From: Spirogloea muscicola
Taxonomy: Eukaryota > Streptophyta > Zygnematophyceae > Spirogloeales > Spirogloeaceae
Assembly: GCA_009602725.1 (NCBI GenBank)
Contig: WELB01000104.1
Span: 108,244 to 148,339, forward strand
DNA: 40,096 nt
Direction of reading: 5' to 3'
The notes under the pieces were generated by a model, which was given only the letters and a program-made list of their open reading frames with translations, searched no databases and was not told the origin of the DNA. Positions within the stretch are counted from its first letter, which is position 1; every line of letters begins with the position of its first letter. Shown in pieces: positions 32,988 through 40,096 of this stretch. A program made the position numbers and the translations under genes.

Positions 32988-34376
32988 TCAGAATGTAGAT
33001 CCGTTCCAACCAAAATCACTCCGCTGCAAGATGACAGACGAACAAAATTGCTCTCAGTTTGAAAGCTCTCTAGTATTTGTTAAGGAGGCTGCAGTAAAAG
33101 GTCCAAGCACTCCATTGGCATTATGCTGACACTTATTTTGCAGACTTTACTGAGCATTTCATCCGTCCGCCTGATATGCACTTCTGACTAGGCCTTGGAA
33201 GCTGTCATAGCAGTCGTGCAAACGCATAGTCGTGTAGGCTGGAATGAGTCTGTCCCAACAGACTCAATCAAACTCGCAAATACAAATGAGGTACACCTGC
33301 CTTGACTTTTATTTCTATTGTGTTGTAATGCAAGTCAATTCAGGGCCATTGATCTGCCAGCGCAGGACCCATTGTAGGACCTCTAGCAGGACTTACCATC
33401 CCTATGGAGCTTGTTGGACTGACCGCTACTCCTTGACCGACCGGCGCTTCTGAAATGTACTTAGGCTCTACTGATGTATGGCATGCAAGCATATGCTCTC
33501 CGCAGCGCTCGCCTCCAATCCCTGAGGCGCAGAGGTCTCTTTGTTGGCTCATTGCACACTCGCACTCTAAGCTCAAGTCCGTATAATGTGACATCCTAAA
33601 TATCGCCATATCTGCATGGCATGGCAGGGGGGCTTCTCGTAGCTCTACTATCAATCTGCTGCAATTTTGAGCAACTGTACACCTGAATCTCACCTTCACA
33701 TCATAGAACTTGATGTACACCCGGTTTGGTGGCACGCTCAGCTTGCTCTGGAGGATATCGCAAACAGCTGCACTCAATTTCTTATTCGTCTCTGCATCCA
33801 GCCCACCAATTGACACAACCTCTCCATAGGCTGTAGGCTCCTCACTGCCTCCAAAGGACATGGGAACTCCTGCCTTGAGAGACACCATGACATACTGCCA
33901 ATGTACATTGCACACAGGCTATCCTTCAAGTAGGTTACACAGGTCAGAACAGAAGGCTGCAGCGAATTATTTGGGAGGCAGCTGAAAACAGACCATTGCT
34001 TCTCAGCGGCTACAATTTATCATGCAATTTATACTGTTGGCATTGTAAGATTGCACAGCCGTCTAGTATAGAATACTGTTGAACAGCCCAATACATGATG
34101 TTCTTGGAGCAGGCGCAAGACACTCTAATAGTTGCATGGTCATGACCATGGGAATCTGGAGCACATGTAATACTCAGAAGCACTGAAGCATGACAGACTT
34201 TTGCATGCAGTGTACTGCAATTCCGCCATACGGTGTGAAAAAGAGGAATAACTCAGAAGACTTACTGACTCCGGCTTGCCAATGATCTTAGACACGGCCT
34301 TGCTACCGTCCTTCAGTATGTCCGATGTCACGACGCCGTCTGCGGGAACGTTGGTCTGGATGTTGAGGGTAGGCAT
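32988..34376 (-). CDS. MIF: MIF/D-dopachrome tautomerase-like protein (plant MDL type)
   Basis: Three minus-strand exons, 34266-34376, 33694-33894 and 32988-33023, encode 115 residues, the standard family length. The protein starts MPTLNIQTNV, so after Met removal Pro is the N-terminal catalytic base of tautomerases. Other family marks are IIGKPESYVMVSLK (active-site Lys), PMSFGGSEEPTAYGEVVSIGG, NKKLSAAVCDIL, VYIKFYDVK and the C-terminal FGWNGSTF. The position of animal MIF Asn97 is Lys here, as in plant proteins. The animal CxxC redox motif is absent. MIF-like proteins are cytosolic or peroxisomal trimers; in plants and algae the natural substrate is unknown, with roles proposed in stress and immunity. 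The exon joins are phase 0 and all GT-AG. The gene is divergent from EMC2. Confidence 0.93.
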
Positions 34377-34915
34377 GGCAGGCTGCTTCACTTCACGAAA
34401 CGCAACAGCCCCAGCTTCCGTGTGGAAGTCAATCCGCCACGGCAGAGCTTCAAGCACAGCACAGTACAAGAGCTGTCACCAGCGCAACTTCAGGCCTGGC
34501 CAGCGCGGACAGCCATGGTTCCGCAACTGGAGGTGGGTACCTCGAACAGTGGCCTCGGAGACGAGTCTCCGACCCGCGGTCGGCCTTGTCTCGGCGAGGC
34601 TCTGGCAGGCCCCACGCCGCCGCGAAGAAGCGGCGGCAACGGGGACGGGGGGCCTGGTCCTGGCGACGACCTGGTGCGCCGCGGCGGAGCGATTGAACGT
34701 AAAACCAAGACGAAATGAAAGCTCGCTAACAAAGTAAGCCTATATAGCTGTGAGATGCCAGCCCAAAAATATCTGGTAAAATCTGACAATGGCGTGCTTA
34801 CTTTCTCGAGGATAGGAAATGAAAATACGTAGACTCAATAAGAGTGCCTTCACGAGACACTCGGCCTCTCCCACGCACGCCGGCGCGCGCGGCGGCGGCG
34901 GCGGCGGCGGCGGCG
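34377..34915. promoter_or_regulatory. Bidirectional promoter region between MIF and EMC2
   Basis: This is the 540-bp divergent spacer. It contains an R-type hairpin repeat, AGCTGTGAGATGCCAGCCCA, at 34746-34765, so a repeat has landed within a shared promoter. A GGC triplet run lies just before the EMC2 ATG. No TATA box was seen. Confidence 0.4.
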
Positions 34916-37444
34916 ATGGTGACCGCGCCGGAGAGCGCGGAGGTGGAGGCGCTGGAGGGGCAGCTGGAGGCGCTGGCACTGGCCGGCGGCGCCGGAAATG
35001 GCTTTGCCGACCGTGTGTCCTACCTGCAGCTGCTGCGCAAGCACCACCTGCGACGGACCGTCGCCGCCGCCGCGCACGGCCTCGAGCTGCTCAACGACCG
35101 CCGCAGCCGCGCCAGGCTCGGCAGCGAGGGTGAGGACACAAGATGGCGGCTGCTGATAACCAAAGAGCGGCTGTAAAGGCCAGCGAGGTGCATACAGACG
35201 GTGCTCATGAACGTCCTGGCGGAGAGCCACAGAAGGATGTCCTGCCGATTGCTCCGTCGTCTCGCTGCATTGGTTGCGCCATTGTGATCCGCCTGTGATC
35301 CATTGATCCGCTTCCTGGCCCTCACGGTGCCTGCTGGCTGCCGCTTTGCAGTGTGGACGGTCTACGAGCAGGTGGCCGTGGCCGCCATGGACTGCAACTC
35401 TCCGGCCGTCGCCGATGTCAGCTCCGTGGGCCGACCCTCTCTGTCTGCAGCCTGGCCGCCAGCCTCGCCACCCTTGATAGCAGCTCCCGAGGCACTCAGA
35501 CGGCTGGGAGGCCTCAGTGCTGGAGACCGGACGCGCCAGTCGCCTAGATCAACAGGCGATGGCGGCCCGCACAAGTGCTTCGGCTTGAGAGTGGAGGCGG
35601 GCTAACTCCCGAGCTTGAAGTCAAGAGCCACAAGGATCTGCGACGATGTGGCGATGCAGTGATAGTTGCTAAGCACAGTCTCGGAGCCTTGCGTGCCGCT
35701 TCTGATCAGCTGCCTGCTGCTGTGGTTGATCCCAGAGATGTGTCGAAGCACTCATGCGACGATTTCCAGACAGCCTTCGTGTCTGTGAGGCTTGCCAAAA
35801 CCCCTCCTTCTTCTTGTGTCTTTCTTTGAGACATCATTTGCTACTGATCTCCATCTCTTGAAGAGAGGGCGTCTGGGGTTGCAAATGCCTTCCAGTGGCG
35901 TTGGCTAGTCTGAAGCGTGGCCTTGCTGCGGCAGCACGGTTGAAGGGCATGTTGCTTGAGGCCAAAGGGTGGTACAATCAAGCGGACAATGTTTACTCGA
36001 GCTTGTTGGTTGAGCATCCGACAGAAGCTGTGTGTAGGCCCCACCATTCTGTGCCACTCCAACAGGCTGAGGCAGTATGGACGATGTACTTGCACAAGCC
36101 TTTTTGGAGCATGCGTAGCATCGCTTTGCATTCTCCTCCTCCTCCTACTCCCTGAGGAACTTCTTGTGATATAGTGCTGCTTGTTCCATTTTTTCACTGT
36201 TGACATATGCTAAACTGTTGAACAGGTATTGCACAAGAGGAGGGTGGCCATGTTGAAGGCTAAGGGCGACCTTGTTGGAGCTGTGGACGCTCTGAAAGAG
36301 TACCTGGACATGTGATTCTCTCCACTGTGCTCTTTGTGATAGCCCTTGCGACTTCCTTCTTGAGCGAGTGGAAATCACCTTTCTTAAGAGCACTCATGAT
36401 TATGAATGTGAGCAGCAGAGCACTTGCTGAGCGGCTGCTTGACCATTTTCTGATGATCACTTCACACCTTTCACTTGCCATCAGATTCATGGCCGACCAC
36501 GATGCATGGAGGGAGCTGGCGGACATCTACATCACTTTGCAGATGTGTGGACCTCCATCCCATATACTGTGGTTTTGTGAACCTTTGGCTTGCTCCAGTG
36601 CTTGCATACCTGAGCTCGAATGCCAAGAAGCAGCATCGTTTTGTGTGCGGCAACTTGCTATCCATGTCAGACCTCATACTCCACATAATTGCTAACTTGA
36701 ATTTGTTGACAGGCTGAAGCAAGCGGCTTTCTGTTACGAGGAACTGCTACTCTCCCAGCCAACAAACTGCCTTTACACCCTCACATATGCAGAGGTAATG
36801 CTTACAAGCTTCAATGTACTTCAAGAATTGACTCCTACAGCACAGACTTGGTAAAGCTCTGGCAGATGCCCAGGTAATATCTCATTTCCTCTATTTGGTG
36901 GCCAGATATTATACACCATTGGCGGTCCCGACAATGTGCGAAGCGCGCGCAAGTTTTTTGCTGCAGCAGCAGAGTACAGCGGTGGAAAGAATACCCGTGC
37001 ACTCTATGGCATCTGCTTGGTGAGCATCTACAACAGTCTGAAAAGATCTGTGAAGTGTTTGCATGCTATCGTAAAGTCTGTACCTCTGATAGTGCCTTGC
37101 ACTTTTGCTTGAGTGCCCATTGAATCAAGGTTAGTATCTGGCCAACATGGTCAGCGTCCACTACGGTTCAACATAGTTTTTTGGTTGTGTGGGCCGCTAA
37201 ATGGGTTGCTTGCTCAAGAATGACATACATCTGTCAACATTGGACATGCCATTCATGTGTGCAGTGCACTGCAGCATCTAGTCAAACCGCCAGTGGGCGA
37301 GGCCGCTCAGAGAAGGACACTTCATCAATCTCAGAGGTTGCCTCATTAGTACTGCAAAAGGAGTACGTCCGCAGATGCCCAACCAAGGCCAAGCTTGTAA
37401 ATAGTGCGCTTCAGGCGTGGAAGGTCCCTCTCAAAAGCAGTTGA
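34916..37444 (+). CDS. EMC2: ER membrane protein complex subunit 2 (EMC2/TTC35)
   Basis: There are nine exons: 34916-35129, 35352-35416, 35736-35784, 35935-36029, 36226-36311, 36485-36544, 36713-36794, 36906-37019 and 37265-37444. They total 945 nt, giving 314 residues (human EMC2 has 297). The ordered family features are VWTVYEQVAVAAMD, RRFPDSLRVSRLKGMLLEAK, EHPTEAVLHKRRVAMLKAKG, EYLDIFMADHDAWRELADIY, QAAFCYEELLLSQPTN and RALYGICL. Together these form the helical TPR array that scaffolds the cytosolic side of the EMC. The complex inserts tail-anchored and multipass membrane proteins at the ER. The C-terminus ends AWKVPLKSS. A GTGTGT donor at 36030 is weak but keeps phase. ATG 34916 follows an Ala-coding GCG run; an upstream frame is open but not conserved. 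Confidence 0.92.
35150..35240 (-). repeat. Leader-module fragment in EMC2 intron 1
   Basis: GCTGTAAAGGCCAGCGAGGT, then GCATACAGACGGTGCTCATG is the inverted counterpart of the leader piece CATGAACACCTGTATGCATCTGGCTGGC found at 24.79 and 37.98 kb. It also resembles the inverted copy at 38.91-38.95 kb. The fragment lies wholly in the intron. Confidence 0.5.
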
Positions 37445-37904
37445 CAGCTGGCCGTGCCGCTTGTGCGCTTTACCGCTGCTCAGGTGTAGCGGCTGCTTAA
37501 GCTTTCCTGCAGCCCATGCCGGAACTTGTTGGTACTGCTCTTGCGTCAGAATGTCCGCACCAGCACAGTCTGCATGATGGATTCGTAGTTTCCTTCAAGA
37601 TCCTAGGAATGCGATTCTTGGCTTCTTGGGTTCTGGGGTCACGGCAATGGGCAGGCCCTGGGAGAAGTTAGCACCCACAACCCTACAATTTAGGGCTGAA
37701 CTTGGCTAGGCACACGCCGTCAAGTCGTCACTGGCTGCTCAATCTTCGCTGGTGGACCCAAAAGGTCCAAAAGGGCCGAACCCTCTAAACCACAAGCACA
37801 AGGACCTCCCGGCGGCGGTCCCAGGCGAGTGCTTTGCGTCGCAGGGCTGGTCGCGCCGTTGCAGCAGCCTCTGGTTTGCGCAGCGGGGTTGCTCTTCCTC
37901 CCCT
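37445..37904. other. 3' flank of EMC2, no recognised gene
   Basis: No open frame with family similarity was found. The right part is GC-rich and grades into LINE leader sequence. Confidence 0.35.
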
Positions 37905-38220
37905 CCGCTCATCTGACTTCCTACTGCTGACTCGAGGGTATTGAGGGCGCCCTGTCTGCCTAGCCTACGGCTCCGTCATGAACACCTGTATGCATCTGGC
38001 TGGCAGTGTACAGCCGATTTTTAAATATCAGCAGCCGCTTGATCCTAGGTCGAGGGCGCCGCCGCCGCCGCCGCCACCCCTCCCAAATCCCGGGCCGCCG
38101 CCGGCGCCACCGCCGACGGAGCCCGCCATGGGGTCCGCGGCGGCGAGCTGGCCCCCTCCCGACCCGGCCCCCGCGCCGGCCCCCGCCGCCACCGCCGCCC
38201 CCGTCGCCGCCGCGCCTTTC
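37905..38220 (+). mobile_element. LINE 5' fragment: leader and ORF start
   Basis: The leader module (CTGCTGACTCGAGGGTATTG, then CATGAACACCTGTATGCATC) is followed by a (GCC)n tract. Then comes an ATG at 38128 with codons MGSAAASWPPPDPAPAPAPA, nearly the same as the subfamily A ORF start MGSAAACRPPPGPAPAPAPA. After about 38215 the reading continues differently (IAFAPLDELLHELQVDRPP) and stops at 38332-38334. This either preserves sequence lost from the 20.07 kb copy or is a fusion to unrelated DNA. Confidence 0.7.
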
Positions 38221-38319
38221 ATAGCCTTCGCCCCTTTGGACGAGCTGCTTCACGAGCTGCAGGTCGACAGGCCTCCCCGCCTGCAAGCCCTCCACCTCCC
38301 TCGGGGTTGCTCATCCTCC

Positions 38320-38540
38320 CCTCAGCTCATCTGACTTCCGATTGCTGACACGGGGGTACTAAGAAGAAAGACGCTACCAGTAGACGGTGATGGCTGTGAC
38401 TGGCCAGCGCAGAAAACACAGTGAACCAAGGGCGAAGGGACGAGAAAAGCTTAAAAGCACACAGCGACTTAAATGGCCACTGGGTGCTCAATATCCTCTG
38501 AGCAGCCGCAGGTCAGAGAAACTAGTCTCCAGGTAGCGGG
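38320..38540. repeat. Opposed leader modules with hairpin between
   Basis: An F-type leader module (CTCATCTGACTTCCGATTGC, then TGACACGGGGGTACT) ends near 38360. An R-type hairpin, GGCTGTGACTGGCCAGC, is at about 38391-38407. An inverted leader module is at about 38470-38525 (TGGGTGCTCAATATCCTCTG, then AGCAGCCGCAGGTCAGAGAA). The last is nearly identical to 32.12-32.18 kb. Confidence 0.55.
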
Positions 38541-38724
38541 TCCCCTGGCTATAGCAGAAGCTGCAGCCAGGGCACAACCGGCACGCAGTGCAATGCGCGT
38601 GCCATTGACCGCTGCAGCGATACTGACAGGCGCATGCGATATACCTGGACGAGAGAGCCTGCCGCGTCTTGTCTGTATGCCTAGCCTGTGGCTCGCTACC
38701 ATAGTTTGAAACAGAAGAAGGGAC

Positions 38725-39270
38725 ACTCCCAGTAGAGGGCGATGACTGTGAGTGGCCAGCCCAGAATAAAGCTTAACTGAAGTTGGAAGGGGCCAGGAAA
38801 GCGCTGAAGGATGCAAAAGACACCAGCGATTGGGAGCTCAGTGTCCCCGAGTCAGCAGCCGAAAGTTGAGTGACTTGCAGCTGGAGAAGAGAACAGCGCT
38901 AAGTAAGCGTGTATGCCAGCCAGGTGCATACAGGCGGTGTTCATGTTCATATGAACGAGCCACAGGCTAGGCAGACAGGGCGCATTGTACTACCCCAGCA
39001 ATAGGAAGTCAGATGTGAGAGTGGAGTGTGTACAAAGTAGTGGAGGGCCTGTGTCGCCGAGTACTAAGGCAAGCACATTATCAGATGTACATCACCTGCT
39101 GCTAAGCAGGTGCTGACCTGCTCAGTAACGACGAGTCAGCACATAGAGGTCTTTAACTGATGTCCGAATATTGGACGGCATTTGACAAGCTCTTATCCCG
39201 CCAGCTAAGGCGACCAGCTTTCTGGTGCACAGCATGACCTTGAGCTCGCGCAAACAGGCTGACACGCGAC
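38725..39270. repeat. R-type hairpin, inverted leader module and module C
   Basis: Hairpin GACTGTGAGTGGCCAGCCC lies at about 38742-38760. Inverted leader pieces lie at about 38825-38880 and 38905-39020 (CCAGGTGCATACAGGCGGTG, then GAGCCACAGGCTAGGCAGAC). Module C is at about 39023-39260 and is its longest copy, matching 4806-5020 through GTCCGAATATTGGACGG. Confidence 0.55.
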
Positions 39271-39399
39271 GTCGCAAAATTGATAAGTAGGCTGCCAGCA
39301 TGCCATCTGGGTTGGAAGCATATCGTCATGTCGTGCATATCCTAGACTTATGCGATGTTCTCAAGTAGGGTTAAGAAGAAAGAAAGCGCGGCCAGATTG

Positions 39400-39425
39400 A
39401 CTGGTGGCTGTGAGAGGCCAGCCCA
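39400..39425. repeat. R-type hairpin repeat
   Basis: GGCTGTGAGAGGCCAGCCC followed by AAAGGAATGG is another member of the dispersed hairpin family, very close to the copy at 4703. Confidence 0.6.
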
Positions 39426-39654
39426 AAGGAATGGACAAAGTCTGGAGGAGCCGGATGGAGCAGAAAGCAAGGAGCAGAAAGCAAGGTACTAAGTGCAAAG
39501 ACGGCAGCAAGGGGACTCTCATAGATGCAAATCAGAATCGCTAGCAGGAAGCGAGGCCCCAAGGAACTCACCGCAACAACCGCGTAGTCCCCGCAGACGG
39601 CAGGCTGCAATGTCATTCAACAACCGGGATCACCGTCGCTCGACCGGCTCACCT

Positions 39655-39715
39655 CGAATAATGCCTCTCGCCCAGGCCTTGTATCTGCGTGCTGGCCGCG
39701 CTCTGCTAAGCAAGT
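39655..39715 (+). pseudogene. Small LINE C-terminal fragment
   Basis: The codons MPLAQALYLRAGRALLSK match the LINE C-terminal motif seen as RSMARALHLRAGRALAAAS at 23.9 kb and RSQALALHQRAGRALSQAS at 6.4 kb. It is cut off at both ends and runs straight into an inverted LINE tail. Confidence 0.6.
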
Positions 39716-39843
39716 GCTCGCCCATTGAGACTGCGGGGCTGGAAAAACCAGCCCGAAAAAGAATGAACAGAATACGAGAGGGGGGCCAGGGGAAGCGCTA
39801 AGAAACAGAAACAAAGCAGCTACGAATCACTCAGTAACCTCTG
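39713..39843 (-). mobile_element. Inverted, severely 5'-truncated LINE subfamily A tail
   Basis: On the minus strand the copy keeps only the last codons (RGY, stop). The A-type 3'UTR follows (GAGTGATTCGTAGCTGCTTT, then TTAGCGCTTCCCCTGG). Its hairpin is at 39737-39756 (GGGGCTGGAAAAACCAGCCC on the plus strand), followed by CAATGGGCGAGCA on the minus strand. It matches 24024-24155 closely. Confidence 0.8.
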
Positions 39844-40096
39844 CCGGGATGTCATCGCTGAGGAGCTGAGGGCGGCCTTCCCCAGCCTCCTCCCCTTCTT
39901 CAGGCTGGGATATGGTCAGCCAAGCGACCTGCTGTGGCGGACAGGGCATGGGGCGGTGGAAGTCCTCCTTTCCGGCGGCGCTCCAGCTCCCCAAGTTAGC
40001 TTGTCAGATTTGTTTGTGCTCACCCGTGGGTACTAATGTCATCTTAGGTACCTTAGATTAGGTCTCCGTATTATGTAGCATTGTTTAGTCTGCACT
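39844..40096 (+). pseudogene. LINE subfamily B copy with in-frame internal deletion, continues past window
   Basis: An RT segment (VIAEELRAAFPSLLPFFRLG, then YGQPSDLLWRTGHGAVEVLL) corresponds to ASFPSLVPIFRLGYGQPSDLLWRTG at 22.14 kb. It is joined in frame to SGGAPAPQVSLSDLFVLTRGY, the subfamily B C-terminus. RT motifs B and C and the endonuclease are gone. The last 123 nt (39974-40096) appear identical to 6449-6571. Confidence 0.82.

Overview
The window is nuclear DNA from a plant-lineage eukaryote, most probably a green alga (Chlorophyta). Coding exons are GC-rich. Genes are split by many short GT-AG introns. One gene encodes a proline-rich secreted wall-type protein, one a plant-type EH/Pan1 endocytic protein and one a plant-type MIF/MDL tautomerase. 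Some 3' flanks carry TGTAA, the usual green-algal polyadenylation signal. Species cannot be named from the sequence. I saw no prokaryotic operon, CRISPR array, tRNA or rRNA.

Host genes, left to right: (1) <1-2926 (+), a proline-rich protein with a right-handed beta-helix (pectin-lyase-like) domain, its 5' end outside the window; (2) 8041-13311 (+), an APC-superfamily amino acid permease (BAT1/ACT-like) with an unusual N-terminal extension made of short phase-0 exons; (3) 15639-17119 (+), a GT61-family (DUF563) glycosyltransferase; (4) 17409-19793 (-), a Trx-Grx-Grx monothiol glutaredoxin (GLRX3/PICOT type); (5) 25621-31467 (-), an EH1/Pan1-like endocytic adaptor of 14 exons and 939 codons; (6) 32988-34376 (-), a three-exon MIF-like protein; (7) 34916-37444 (+), EMC2, a TPR subunit of the ER membrane protein complex. 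Exon joins were deduced by hand from splice consensus, codon phase and family similarity. For EH1, GLRX3, MIF and EMC2 the summed exons are exact multiples of three.

Between these genes lies a dense layer of non-LTR retrotransposon material. The largest piece (about 20.0-24.2 kb, +) is a nearly full-length but broken LINE. It has two N-terminal CX2CX12HX3C zinc fingers, a reverse transcriptase and a C-terminal CxC...HxxxC plus (P/A)D...E restriction-like endonuclease (RLE). A second subfamily is seen at 5.6-6.7 kb and, as an in-frame internal-deletion copy, at 39.84-40.10 kb. Truncated and inverted tails lie at 24.2-24.4 and 39.7-39.84 kb, and 5' fragments at 37.9-38.2 kb.

Both subfamilies carry a GGGCTGG...CCAGCC hairpin in the 3'UTR. 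About fifteen further copies of this hairpin, often degenerate and in both orientations, are scattered through the intergenic regions and introns. They come with two other recurring modules, which suggests LINE tails or SINE-like non-autonomous relatives. The most interesting material is this RLE-LINE family with its conserved 3' hairpin, the mini-exon extension of the permease, and a well-supported GC-AG intron in the EH1 gene.
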